Source: Bicyclus anynana (taxonomy: Eukaryota > Arthropoda > Insecta > Lepidoptera > Nymphalidae). Taken from it: a DNA stretch of 64,000 nucleotides. Position numbers and translations under genes: made by a program. How positions within the stretch are numbered: the stretch's first letter is position 1; the number at the start of each line of letters is the position of its first letter. Shown here one piece after another: positions 32,930-43,450 of this stretch. The notes below the pieces were generated by a model. It saw only the letters and a list, made by a program, of their open reading frames with translations. It did not search any database and had not been told where the DNA came from. The stretch lies in NCBI RefSeq assembly GCF_947172395.1, contig NC_069083.1, forward strand, positions 3,008,501 through 3,072,500, in the 5' to 3' direction.

Positions 32930-33240
32930 TTCAACCAAAGATTTTATACTATTAGATATGTCATTAGCGCGCCGAAAGTGAGGCGAACAAAGGTGCCTAA
33001 TTGTCTTAATTTAATTCAGTAAACAACGGAAAGTTATGTAAGCAAATATAACTTAAATATTGTCTACAATGTCTAGTTTTGTGTTCAGGAAGTGTTAAAA
33101 CTATATATGTATATAAATATATAGTGTAAGTAAACACAAAATTGTGCATATGTGCGCTCAATGCCATAGCTAAATTCGGATCACTATTTGTGGTGATTTT
33201 GTAGGCTCGTAACATATCTAACAGTTCTAATATCATTGTC
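32930..33240 (+). repeat. Dispersed repeat, uninterrupted copy
   Basis: Shares 'CAAAGATTTTATACTATTAG', 'TATTGTCTACAATGTCTAG', 'AAACACAAAATTGTGCATAT' and 'AATTCGGATCAC' with 44250-45115 and, reversed, 22280-22665. Confidence 0.6.
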
Positions 33241-33392
33241 TAACAGTATAATAAAATCGTTACTTTCAACCGCTGAATCAATTTCTATAGTGATACATAA
33301 GACTTTGGAAAAGAAGGTACCTACGACATTTTCTTGCAAAATAAACAATGAGAAGTGGATTAGGGGATAAAAATTTTGGACACCTACAGAAT

Positions 33393-33731
33393 GACGGCCT
33401 CCGTGGCGCAGTAGTATGCGCGGTGGATTTACAAGACGGAGGTCTTGGTTCGATCCCCGGCTGGGCCGATTGAGATTTTCTTTTGGTCCAGGTCTGGCTG
33501 GTGGGAGGCTTTGGCCGTGGCTAGTTACCACCCTACCGGCAGAGAAGTATCGCCAAGCGATTTAGCGTTCCAGTACGATGCCGTGTAGAAACCGAAAGGA
33601 GTGTGGATTTTCATCCTTCTCCTAACAAGTTAGCCCGCTTCCATCTTAAATTGCATCATCACTTGCCATCAGGTGAGATTGTATTCAAGGGCTACTAGTA
33701 GGGTTTTACTAGTAACGAATAAAAAAAAAAA
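33393..33731 (+). mobile_element. SINE-A, full length
   Basis: Full head, body and poly-A. The tail has a local duplication (CTACTAGTAGGGTTTTACTAGTAA) in place of the usual CTAACTTGTAA. Confidence 0.85.
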
Positions 33732-34427
33732 GAAAATAAAGAATGTCTCAGGTATTTTGAAATGAAATCTTATCTGATCTGGTATTAGTTGATACAACGG
33801 CTGTATAATGTAACAGTATTTCAAAAGATTCGAATTTAGAACCATTTGAATGGAGTTCCGATTTCGCCCTCGCCTTTGTCGCCATTTTATTTCAATATGC
33901 GACTCCTGATTAGATCATAGGGCCTTGAAATAAGTACATAAGTAATATATAAGCGAAACTGTTGTTTTCATACTTAGTTACGTGTCTATTGTTTGACATG
34001 CATATTTATTAATCACCTTGTATTGCACATGGAGAATGAAGTGGAATTCTAACATAAACATTTGTTTTATATTATGCTTTATTTATTTTTAATCGTTGAA
34101 AATAATTACTTATTTTAATGGAAATGGTTGCCTGATATTGTCACGAATCGATAAAATTGCCTTTTAAATCATCATCCCTGTTTTTACGTGACAACGTCTT
34201 GTAATTCGATGAAGACGAATGCAAACTCGAAAAAAAATTGTGTCGCTCCCTCGCTCTAGGGTTGCCAATTTTTTTTACAAGAAATAAAGTATATTCTGGT
34301 ATATGAAGATTATTAAACAGTATTTTAGAAAAACTAACAGTATTCTATTTATTTACTTCTTATGACGTTGTCACGTTCAACTATCGTCAGTAAACCGACT
34401 TTACAGAGTACAGACAACCGATTTTTT
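33732..34427. other. Unassigned stretch
   Basis: AT-rich, no recognised element or coding signal. Confidence 0.4.
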
Positions 34428-34758
34428 TTAGGTCATCATTATCAACTGGTGAGCACGAGTCTTCTCTAAGAATGGGGGTTAGTCTAATAGTCCATCACGC
34501 TGGCCCAATGCGAATGGACAAACTTCACACACGAAGATAATAAGGAATATTTTCTGATATGCAGGTTTCCCTGCACGTTTTCACGTGTTTTCACTTTTAT
34601 CACGTGTCTCATACGAAGAAGGATGTTTTTCTTCTCCGTATGAGACACGTGATGTTTAACATCTTAACATACACATAACTGTCAAAGGTGCATGCCCTGG
34701 ACCGGAACCTACGCCCTCCGAATTGAAGGCAGAAGTTGTATCCACTAATTATGTCACA
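34428..34758 (-). mobile_element. SINE-B, diverged, with internal inverted duplication
   Basis: The 3' part ATCATTATCAACTGG and head-side 'GCATGCCCTGGACCGG' fit the family. The single CACGTGTCTC segment of normal copies is present twice in opposite orientation: 34599-34621 and 34631-34653 form 23-bp arms with one mismatch. Confidence 0.65.
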
Positions 34759-34959
34759 ACCTAATTAAAATATTTGACGCAGTGGTAAATGTTATTTGGC
34801 TGACGCTCTTCCGCGCGTCATAAAATACTACCCAGACAGATATTATCTATGACCAGACTATTAAAATATGCAGCGTAATAGTAGGTGAGTAGGTACTCTA
34901 CTACAACTACAAGGGTTACCTATATCGTCTTTTCTGATAACTAATCAATGATTAATAAA

Positions 34960-35125
34960 TGAGATAAAGTTTGTTTGTATTTTAGGGGGTAATTTCTGAA
35001 TTTTGAAAATTATTGTACCACTACAGAGCCACGTTATTTGTGAGTGTCATAGGCTTTATTTTATCCCCGTATTCTCATGGGAACGGAAACTACGCGCACG
35101 AAACCGCTGGGCATCGGTTAATACT
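34960..35125 (+). mobile_element. HelA-like element, diverged
   Basis: 'GATAAAGTTTGTTTGTATTT', 'GTCATAGGCTTTATTTTATC' and CCCCGTATTCTCATGGGAAC. The 3' end is CATCGGTTAA. Confidence 0.5.
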
Positions 35126-35560
35126 GAGATACTAATGTATCGTTTAAGATAAACTGGCTGACGTTCGTTAAAATTTCGCTGATACGCTGCCGCATATCTC
35201 GATAATATCTTTGTAATCATGATTATTATTATTTACTTCCCTAATACTGTTAAACAATTAGGTTACATCTAATATGACTATTAAACAACATTTACGCTAG
35301 CTGTACTTTTAACATGAGGTACATTATAGATAAATGTAATGAATTGCAACATTGAACTTAATCACGCACTTCTGTGATATCTGATAACGATAAACATAAC
35401 AACAATGAATAATAATGATTATTATGAATGAATTTTACATAATATAACACGCGGTTTTTGATTTGGATGAGCGTAAAGTATATACCAGCTAATTCTCTCT
35501 AGAACCTGCCTAAAGACCTTGGCGACAGCACTGCAATAAGTTCTATATTAGAACGAGAAC

Positions 35561-35950
35561 TCAAAGCTTCTCTAGGACACCTATGAAGTACCTACTTGGC
35601 TGAGCAGGGAAAACAACACTAGCAGCAAAGGTGAGTAATTGAGTATTGACATATTCAAAGTTCTCCATAAACCCCTGTCGCAAGTCCGTGGGATCGGCTT
35701 GGTGTTTGGTCTCTGTCGGTATACCAAATACGGTGAATCTATGGAATGCTAAGGTATTCATCTCTCTGCATTAATGAAGGCAAAAGCTATTATCATCATC
35801 CGACTTGGTACTTGGGTCCAGGAGAAACTCCTAGAGGATCGTTCGACACTCCCTTTAACTAGTCTTCAGACTTCTTTGACTTCTGCGTTCCCCCAAGTCC
35901 TCCGGCTAACACTGCTAAAGAAAAGCTTTCTGTAAGCATTAATCCATCAG
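35561..35950 (-). pseudogene. Coding-like remnant, unidentified
   Basis: A 66-codon minus frame (35561-35761) with balanced composition, and upstream on minus (about 35865-35935) a second short frame reading S-L-A-V-L-A-G-G-L-G-G-T-Q-K-S. The plus strand has a donor-like AAAG|GTGAGT at 35632. I cannot name a family; a retroelement remnant seems likelier than a host exon. Confidence 0.25.
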
Positions 35951-36204
35951 AAAAAAATATATAATGACTTACATTTACAAATCATTGAATGTTAACCTGA
36001 ATTGATGTTAAAAAAGTTCAGGTCGTTTATGACGGTAACAGTAATAAATGGACCGCGCGTCTCAACAATCAATAAATTAACAATCTCCCTCCCCCAAAAT
36101 AGCACTGCAGTTAGTAGGATATCCGATTTTGTCACAGCAATTTTGGGAGTACCTACCTACCTAGGAGTATCAGTGATTGAGTAGACAGCATAACCATACT
36201 AGTT

Positions 36205-36846
36205 TCTTCTATACTAATAGCTGAAATTGCAGCCAAAAAACTGGGAATCCTGAATAAGGTCAAGCGGTACTTCACACCCCAACAACTACTCACCCTCTAC
36301 CAAGCTCAAGTCAGAACTTGTATGAAGTACTGCAGTCACCTTTGGGATGGTTCTGCAAAATATCAGCTTGATGCATTAGACTCGATAGATCGCCGCGCCA
36401 GAAGGATAATTGGTAATGAACCGTTGACACAGGCGAAATTGCAGACCTTGCAACATCGTCGCAATGTAGCTTGTCTGTCGGTTTTTTACCGGATATACTT
36501 TGGCGAGTGTGCTCAGGAACTTCACCATCTAGTTCCTCCTTCCCCTTTCTACCACAGAACAGCAAGATGTCGCAAACGGTGGCATCCATATATTGTGGAT
36601 GTCCAGGCAACTCGTACGAAAAGATTTGCATCTACATTTCTAATTCGTACAGCAAAAATTTGGAATGCCCTTCCGGCGTTTGTGTTTCCTGATAAATACA
36701 ATTTGGACACCTTCAAAGCTAGAGTGAATAGGCATCTTCTAGGTAAGCGCGCTTCAACTTAGACCGCATTAATGCTTACCATCAGGCTTAATTGTAGTCA
36801 AGCGCTGGCCTATATTGCATAAAAAAAAAAAAAAAAAAAAAAAAAA
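36205..36846 (+). pseudogene. Jockey/CR1-type LINE, C-terminus of ORF2, 5'-truncated
   Basis: The frame is open from about 36205 to 36762. Upstream of the first ATG it reads K-K-L-G-I-L-N-K-V-K-R-Y-F-T-P and Y-Q-A-Q-V-R, then M-K-Y-C-S-H-L-W-D-G, R-R-A-R-R-I-I-G and near the end K-I-W-N-A-L-P ... F-K-A-R-V-N-R-H. This order is typical of the extreme C-terminus of lepidopteran non-LTR retrotransposon polymerases. The catalytic part is absent. The 3' UTR (CTTACCATCAGGCTTAATTG) leads to 26 A at 36821-36846. No internal stop, so the insertion is fairly young. Confidence 0.85.
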
Positions 36847-36847
36847 C

Positions 36848-37110
36848 ATGCCCACGTGGAATGGTGGCAAAAATACTGACTGCATTTCCGCGCTGGACAG
36901 CCAGGCTGATCCTTAGCGCAAAAAATGAACCAGCCCTTCTGTCACCAGTCGAGGCAACCACCCGCGGTGAAATGATTCGGTAAAATTTTTTGGCACTGCA
37001 ACTCTTTAGCCCAAGGGTCTCCACGGCAAAAGATACAAATATGTAACTCTCTGTCAGAAAGCCACTTACCGGTTTCAGCTTATTCTGCTGCGGCTCCCGA
37101 GTGCCTAGTG
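36848..37110 (+). repeat. Repeat with conserved short frame, copy 2
   Basis: Directly after the LINE poly-A. Reads G-M-V-A-K-I-L-T-A-F-P-R-W-T-A-R-L-I-L-S, then N-E-P-A-L-L-S-P-V-E-A and ends R-G-E-M-I-R-stop (about 36850-36985). The 3' non-coding part includes TCTCCACGGCAAAAGATACA and CTGCGGCTCCCGAGTGC. Confidence 0.55.
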
Positions 37111-37134
37111 GAAGTTTTCAATGTTTTCATACTG

Positions 37135-37215
37135 TGACAGCCAAATCGCTTCAGTAGTATCGGCGTTAAACAAACAAACATCCATACAAACTTTCGGGTT
37201 TATAATATTAGTAGG
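37135..37215 (-). mobile_element. HelB 5' fragment
   Basis: AAATCGCTTCAGTAGTATCG through 'CATACAAACTTTCGGGTTTATAATATTAGTAGGAT' end, the reversed HelB start. Confidence 0.55.
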
Positions 37216-37499
37216 ATAGGATAGTACGATTAAAAAAAAACCTTATAAGGAGTAGACGGCGTCCACTTTACACGAAGTTATTTCTAAATATACTTTGTTA
37301 TTCGCACTAGGTACCAACTCGCCAGTATATAAATACGATCTTCTACGAAGCGAACCGAACGGAGGCAAATAACGCAGACGACGAAGGGACCTGCTTCAAA
37401 TGGGCACGTATTAAAATAGAAATATTCGTTACGAATGCATGTCTCGTGACGTGGAAAGGTAATTGGAACGGTTTTAGACAGTCTTTCGGACTGTGAAAC
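37216..37499. other. Unassigned, slightly GC-richer
   Basis: GAAGCGAACCGAACGGAGGC and surroundings have no match elsewhere in the window. Confidence 0.35.
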
Positions 37500-37915
37500 A
37501 AGAAAATCTACCGATTTAGCTGAATAGATACTTGTACATGAAAATCTACTGCACCGATTTAGCTGTGGAATGGATATTGTAAAACTTGTAGATGAAAATC
37601 TACTGAAACGATTTGGCTGTGGAATGGAGATATTAGTAGATGAAAATCTACTAAACCGATTTGGCTGTGGAATGGAGATACTTGTAGATTAAATAAATCT
37701 ACTGAACCGATTTGGCTGTAGAATGGAGATACTTGTAGATTAAATCTACTGAACCGATTTAGCTGTGGAATGGATATTGTAATACTTATAGATGAAAATC
37801 TACTGAACCGATTTGGCTGTGGAATGGAGATACTAGAAGACGAAAATCTATTAAACCGATTTGGCTGTGGAATGGAAATACTTGTAGTCTTTGATGAAAA
37901 TCTACTGAACTGGTT
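37500..37915 (+). repeat. Minisatellite of roughly 45-57 bp units, about 8 copies
   Basis: Units carry GAAAATCTACTGAACCGATT then TGGCTGTGGAATGGAGATAC and TTGTAGAT. Length varies because of small indels. The ACCGATTTGGCTG...GGAATGG part resembles the HelB core (GCGATTTGGCTGAAATTTGG, AATGGAAATAG). Confidence 0.9.
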
Positions 37916-37974
37916 TAAATGAAAATTGATATATGAATGGATTCCCTGGGTGATAAAATTAATTAAGATGGGTC

Positions 37975-38070
37975 TTGGCTTAACACATTGGCAACTTTTA
38001 TAATTACTGCTTTCTATCAGGCAGAATTGTAGTCAAGTGCGACTCTACCTTTTATTTAAAAAAAAACCCG
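37975..38070 (+). repeat. LINE or SINE-A type 3' tail, diverged
   Basis: 'CTTTCTATCAGGCAGAATTG' then TAGTCAAGTGCGACTCTACC and A-rich end resemble the tail of the LINE at 36762-36846. Confidence 0.45.
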
Positions 38071-38185
38071 AAAAATACATGACTCATGCGGGATTTTCGA
38101 AAAACAGAATTCATGCGCATGCGTTTCTATTATTCTTTGTATTAAATAACTGTGTCTGTAAAAATTTATCATTTATTATCTATAC

Positions 38186-38388
38186 TCTATACTAATATAT
38201 AAAGCTGAAGAGTTTGTTAGTTTTTTTATGTGATTGAACGAGCTAATCTCAGGAACTACTGGTCTGATTTGAAAATTTTTTTCAGTGTTAGATAGCCTAT
38301 TTATCGAGGGAGGCTATAGGCTATATATTATAACCGTATTACTACGGGAATGAAAACCACGCGGGTGAAACCGCGCGGCGTCAGCTAG
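38186..38388 (+). mobile_element. HelA Helitron-like element, full length
   Basis: TCTATACTAATATATAAAGC start and GGCGTCAGCTAG end (CTAG 38385-38388), followed by T. Confidence 0.75.
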
Positions 38389-38497
38389 TCGTCTATAAAA
38401 TAAAAATTTGGAAGCCTCAATTGTTCTACACTTAAGAAACCGGACTCAAGACCTAAAACAGTCTATTTCGTTAGATTATTATTGACGTAACCACACC

Positions 38498-38701
38498 TAA
38501 GAAATTAAATATCACGTGTCTCAAAACGGTGAGGAAAACATCGTGAGGAAACCTGCATACCAGAGAATTTTCTTAATTATCTGCGTGTGTGAAGTCTGCC
38601 AATCCGCATTGGGCCAGCGTGGTGAACTATTAGCCTAACCCTTCTCATTCCGAGACTGAGACTCGAGCTCGAGAAAAATATGGGTTGATAATGAAGATGA
38701 T
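38498..38701 (+). mobile_element. SINE-B 3' half
   Basis: AAGAAATTAAATATCACGTG to GGGTTGATAATGAAGATGAT; lacks the tRNA-like head. Confidence 0.65.
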
Positions 38702-38789
38702 GAAACTAGCTGTTAAATTACAAGCGAAATAAAAGGACTACAATTTATAATTCTTCTCTAAAAAACAAAATTAATCGGTTTTAGCGACG

Positions 38790-39265
38790 AAATGTGTAAC
38801 GAAATCCCACGTCGGCACAATTTATGAGTTCAATTACACGTCTCCAGTACAATTTACGTTGAAATCAAGAAGTCCTTGTAAATAAAACGCTCGTTCTGGC
38901 AACAGAAGACGGATGCGTCTAGTTAAGCGTTGTACTTGGTGGACAACTTTGCAAGCTCGTTTCCATTGCTTCATCGGTTTTGATAGTGAAAGTTTCCATT
39001 GCCATGCTAAAGCATGCTTTAACGCTGTACGATACGACGATATCACTATTATGGACCCCCAAAAGTGCATCCGTATTCAGATATCGTCTCTTACGTCACA
39101 CCACTGCAAATGGGTCACAAGAATTAATCTGTGTACAACTTAATCGGTACAAGTAGAATTTGCTTCTTGCAATAAGGCCGCCTTTGCAGGCCAATTTTTA
39201 ATTTTAATTATTTTTAATATTTCATGTAATATTTTATATGTTTGTATTTTATGTGCAATAAAGTA
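38790..39265. other. Unclassified stretch ending in a retroposon-like 3' UTR
   Basis: Open frames on both strands (38834-39070 minus, 38913-39143 plus) overlap; both have mixed composition and neither shows a known domain. The plus strand ends TTGCAATAAGGCCGCCTTTG ... TATTTTATGTGCAATAAAGT, which looks like a LINE 3' UTR with a polyadenylation signal, so a truncated LINE is the best guess. Confidence 0.3.
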
Positions 39266-39269
39266 CCTA

Positions 39270-39400
39270 TTTCTTCTGAATGGATGTGGCTGAAATTTGG
39301 AACTGAGATAGATTACACTGGATTAACATTTATCCCAGAAAAATCCATGGTTCCTGCGGTATTAGTGAAAAACTCAATTTTACGCGGACTCCACTTCAAA
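39270..39400 (+). mobile_element. HelB-like fragment
   Basis: GGATGTGGCTGAAATTTGGA and 'AAAATCCATGGTTCCTGCGG'; the end decays after TACGCGGACTCC. Confidence 0.5.
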
Positions 39401-40160
39401 GTCGAGAGTCCTCCAGTTATATTTAAAGTATTACCTGACGCATACGACTTCGCCCGCCCTGAGACCTCCTTAATCCGGCCCTCTCGTAACATCCGTTCTT
39501 AGCAGACATCCACTAGCTATAAACTACATCCCTGGCAAATTTCAACTTTGTACGTCGAGCTTTTCGAGCTTTGTAAGAGCTTTTCGATATTTCATGATGT
39601 TTGAACTTTTGCCTATATTTAGATGATTACCGTATCTCTAAGCCCACAAACTCATGACTGTCTGACGTCTTTGGTGTACGGTAATACGTAATAATAAAAC
39701 GCGATCAACTAGTAGGCACGAGTATATGAGTTGAAGCAATTTGCATCAGCACAACAAATTGGGTGCACGGCTCGCACTGTTGTCAAACGTTGCTATAGCT
39801 TGATAAATTGATGGAACTATGCATCGAATGTCTACATTGTGAACCCCGTTGCAAAAGATATAATGTGTCTGAGTAAGTACATTTTTAAATCTGTGTGTGT
39901 TTGTATCTGTGTATCTTTAATTTTGTATGTGGCATCGTAGCTTCCTAAGTGACGGACTCATTCGGTTTTTTTGCCAATAGAACGCTGATTTTTGGGATTT
40001 GCTATTATCTACGAAAACATGACTAATACAAGCAATGGCCTAGATATATATAACATATAGAAGACAAATATCTTTAAAGAAGAAGAAAAATTTCATTGCA
40101 CTCAAACATACAAAAATAAATAAAAAGAATTATGAATTACTCGTAGCATGCCAAGGCGGC
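39401..40160. other. Unassigned; motif shared with 13958-14060
   Basis: CGACTTCGCCCGCCCTGAGA ... 'AGCTATAAACTACATCCCTGG' resembles the block at 13968-14050. Rest has no recognised content. Confidence 0.35.
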
Positions 40161-40203
40161 TTTATGCTATAAGGAATCTCTATCAGATTCCTTATAGCAT
40201 AAA
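40161..40203. repeat. Perfect palindrome, 19-bp arms, 5-nt loop
   Basis: TTTATGCTATAAGGAATCT, loop CTATC, exact inverse. Part of one arm (TATCAGATTCCTTAT) is repeated directly just before the HelA element at 40219. Confidence 0.9.
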
Positions 40204-40218
40204 TATCAGATTCCTTAT

Positions 40219-40385
40219 CTATACTAATATTATAAAGAGGTAAAGTTTGTAAGTTTGTAAGTTTGTCACACTTTTTAAATGGGGTAATCTTCGGAACTAC
40301 TGGTCCGATTTTAAAAATTCTTTCACCAGTAGAATGCTACATTATCGGGGAGTGCTATAGGCTATATTTTATATTGGTATCATAT
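40219..40385 (+). mobile_element. HelA Helitron-like element, 3'-truncated
   Basis: TCTATACTAATATTATAAAG start, core 'GGAACTACTGGTCCGATTTT', then broken off after ATAGGCTATATTTTATATTG. No CTAG. Confidence 0.6.
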
Positions 40386-40785
40386 ATATTAGCCGAGTTA
40401 TCACAGTTTTTGTCATACAGGTCGGACTGAAAATCTTCTTAAACAGACTTATTCACATGCGCTGCCTTAACTATTGTGTAAAATTGAAATTAATGTATGG
40501 AGACTTTATGTATCTTTAAAAGTTCTACAAAAAAGTCCGCGACACCATATATCTATCTTCTATATATTAGCAGATATAGTACCTTTTGTGTTTTAAAAAT
40601 CATTAATTTTATATACTTAGGTTTACGTCATTATTTATACAACTAAACTTTAATCCTTATTAAAATAAATTATTCAATAATCACAAGGATATTATGGAGA
40701 TAAGATTTGCGCTTTACAGTATGTTAATTACTTAAATAGTTTCGGAGATAATACAAAATTTCTAAAAGACGCAGAAATTCCGCTA
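40386..40785. other. Unassigned AT-rich stretch
   Basis: Two TATATATTAG motifs flank about 180 bp, but no convincing element. Confidence 0.35.
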
Positions 40786-40977
40786 TATGACGCCCGGCGC
40801 TTTCATTTAAGTAGTTCCCGTTCCCGTGTGAATATGGGGAACAAACATAGCCTATGACACTCGCAAATAACGTAGCTTTCTATTGGTAAAACAATTTTCC
40901 AAATCGGTCCAGTAGATCCAGAGATTACTTACCTCCTACAACTACACGAACTTTACCTCCTTATATTATTAGCATAG
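40786..40977 (-). mobile_element. HelA-like element, diverged
   Basis: On minus: CTAATAATATAAGGAGGTAA at the start and GGGAACGGGAACTACTTAA near the end; the CTAG is lost. Confidence 0.5.
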
Positions 40978-40992
40978 AAGTCTCTATTTATC

Positions 40993-41418
40993 GTGGTCAT
41001 ACCACCACTCTCGAAGGACTGGACCGATTTTGCTAAGGGTAGGAGTAAGATAGAGAAGGTACAGGGTAGGGTAGGGTACGGGTAGGGAAGCGTAGGGGTA
41101 GTGTAGGGGTAGGGTAGGTTTAGGGCCGGGTTTAGGGTAGTGGTAGGGTAGGGGTAGAGGTAGGGTAGTGGTAGGCTAGAGGTACGGGTAGGATAGGGAA
41201 GTGGTAGGGTAGGGGTAGGATAGGCGTGAGATAGGGGTACGGGTGGGATAGGGGTAGGAAAGGGATAGAGTACGGGGAGGGTAGGGGTAGGATGGGGGTA
41301 GGGTAGGAGTAGGTTTGGGGTAGGGTAGGGTAGGGTGGGGGTAGGGGTAGGGTAGGGTAGGGGTAGTAGTAAAGTTGACATCGAAATTTACGCGGACGAA
41401 GTCGCGGGCGTCCGCTAG
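40993..41418 (+). mobile_element. Helitron-like element with GGGTA-rich minisatellite
   Basis: Begins near ACTCTCGAAGGACTGGACCG, then about 330 bp of GGGTA and GGGGTAGGGTA variants (41035-41370), and ends with the HelB 3' end TACGCGGACGAAGTCGCGGG plus CGTCCGCTAG at 41415-41418. Long open frames on minus are translated repeat, not genes. Confidence 0.7.
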
Positions 41419-41606
41419 TACTAATATAAATAGGAAAGATTTGATTGCTTTTTTGCATTGAATAGGCTCTGAAACTACTGAACCGATTTGAACTGAAATT
41501 CTTACAATGTTGGGAAGCTACACCTCGAGTGTTATAGGCTATATTTTATACCCTTATTCCTACGGGACCGGATATCACGCGGGTGAAACCGCGCGGCGTC
41601 TGCTAG
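41419..41606 (+). mobile_element. HelA element abutting the previous Helitron
   Basis: Starts TACTAATATAAATAGGAAAG one base after the CTAG of the previous element and ends with CTAG at 41603-41606. Confidence 0.65.
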
Positions 41607-43129
41607 TAGCATATAAAGACTAGAGGACTTTAACTTATTTTTCACACGGAAACTAAAACATCGTTAGAAACCTTACAATTTTATCAGATCTAGGTGATTT
41701 TGTTGCATGGATACGTTGATTTATAAGCAAAATAAATAAATTATTTACCATTTAGACCGAAAATGATGAGAAAGTACCATAAGAACACAAGAGCTGTGTG
41801 GACACGTTGTCAATGACTCCATTCTCTTGACCCATATAGCGAGCATTAATTTGGAAGCGCTTTCAGACCTAAATACAACAAGGCTGAGGTTACTCGTGAA
41901 TTATTTATTTACGTTTGTGTATCGCTGAAAATGGTATTCTTTCTGGATAAAAGTAAAATTAGAGGTTAAACTAATTATGTTATTTTGAGGACCACAGCAA
42001 ACAACCAAGTCTCGGATCCGTAAGTTCGAAAACATTCGTCGTCGAGACAGAAGACGAAAGACGAAAGTAATTTATCTTTTGTTAATTGCTTACCAACTAA
42101 TACGTTACCAATTTGTAATAGAAGTTTTCAGTCAACTAATCCCTGTGGGAAGGTTGAACGTACAGACAGCTGTTTTGCAGATGTCATACTCTGGTTACTG
42201 TTATGATTTATTGTTTAATTTTGGACTTCTTTAAGCTCCTTATTATCTATCCAGTGTATTCGTCAAAAAAAATACTCGTATTTTTTGAACAAAAGACTTT
42301 AAAAGTAATTTAGTATGAATAAAATTATAATTAAGATGAGATTCTTTAAAAGTTTTGTGATAAAAATGTTTTAACAGAAGGACATGAAAATGGTAGGTAC
42401 TTAAAACACATAAATTCGAAACTTCACCCCAGAGCATCATGGTTAGGTAAAACTCAACGCTGCTTACTAAGTAACTACTACAATTTTCGGTACATAAGTA
42501 CATTTTGACAGGCATCGTTCTGGATCGCAAGTTTCTCTATTTTGCCGGGTATTTTTTTTTACTTTTCTTGCAAAAACTGTAGCTTAGGTATTATTTAGTG
42601 TAAGACTTTTTCTGGTTAAATGGTAACTTCGTTCTTCAGATAGGTACCTACGTATTGAAGTTTTTAAACAAAAAAGTGGAGAGGAGGTTCCAAGTTCGGC
42701 TATTAGAATATTTTTTTCATGTAGGTATGCTCACGAATATTTATTTAACAGATTTTCTTTTGTTTTTATTACATTTATTTTAAATTATTCAGCACAAACA
42801 ATTACTAGACAATATATTAAAGTTAACATAATTTAGTAAGTAAGTCACAATTCAGCTTTTGCAATTCACAATCAACAAAGATGTCGTCAAATACTTGAGA
42901 AATAAACTAAAAAATTACACAATAAAGATTCGTTTTATTAACAAAGTATGATCGGATTAACCATAAAATAGGCCTCTTTTGAAAGGCCATAAAAAGGCGT
43001 CCATCAAGAATGTAATAATGCCTCACATAAATCCGCATGCTTGGGGAATTCTCAGCTATAACTCACTGCGTTTAGATCTTTAAACCGACTTTAAAAAGGG
43101 AAGTTTTTATGACAATGTATCTATTGAAG
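41607..43129. other. Unassigned stretch
   Basis: The 95-codon minus frame at 42243-42530 lacks a recognisable domain. An AAAAAAGTGGAGAGGAGGTTCC motif near 42670 belongs to the repeat type at 43350. Confidence 0.35.
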
Positions 43130-43312
43130 TACTATTATAATGAGGTAAAGTTAATGAGTTTTGAGTTTGTAAGGCTGTAGGGGGTAATCGCTGTATTTGC
43201 TAAACCTATTTAGAAAATTATTGTGTCAATAGAAAACCACATCGGCTATATTTTTTCCCCGTTTTCCCACGGGAACCGGAGCGACACAAGTCAAACCGCG
43301 GAGCTTTTACTT
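43130..43312 (+). mobile_element. HelA-like element, diverged
   Basis: 'TATAATGAGGTAAAGTTAAT', 'ATCGGCTATATTTTTTCCCC' and CCCACGGGAACCGGAGCGAC. Confidence 0.5.
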
Positions 43313-43349
43313 TTATTTGCTCAAAACTAAAGATGCGATTTATACTTTT

Positions 43350-43450
43350 TAACTGACTTCCAAAAAGGAGGAGGTTCTACGTACGAGCTGTAAGAATTTT
43401 TTTTTTTTACGTATGTCCGTCATTTATGGACCGATTTTTTTTTTTCACAA
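43350..43450 (+). repeat. AACTGACTTCCAAAAAGGAGG-type dispersed repeat
   Basis: AACTGACTTCCAAAAAGGAG, 'GAGGTTCTACGTACGAGCTG' and a T-rich run. Related stretches near 42665 and 21475. Confidence 0.5.

Noticed and set aside
37500..37915. CRISPR-like array
   Set aside because: Units vary in length, there are no unique spacers of constant size, and the genome is eukaryotic; it is a minisatellite. The 43-bp and 60-bp arrays were rejected for the same reason.
38834..39143. Opposing frames of 78 and 76 codons
   Set aside because: They overlap antisense, neither shows a domain, and the plus strand runs into a LINE-like 3' UTR.
40953..41458. Open frames of 142 and 108 codons on minus, Pro/Tyr/Leu-rich
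   Set aside because: They are translations of the GGGTA minisatellite in more than one frame; no codon-level constraint.
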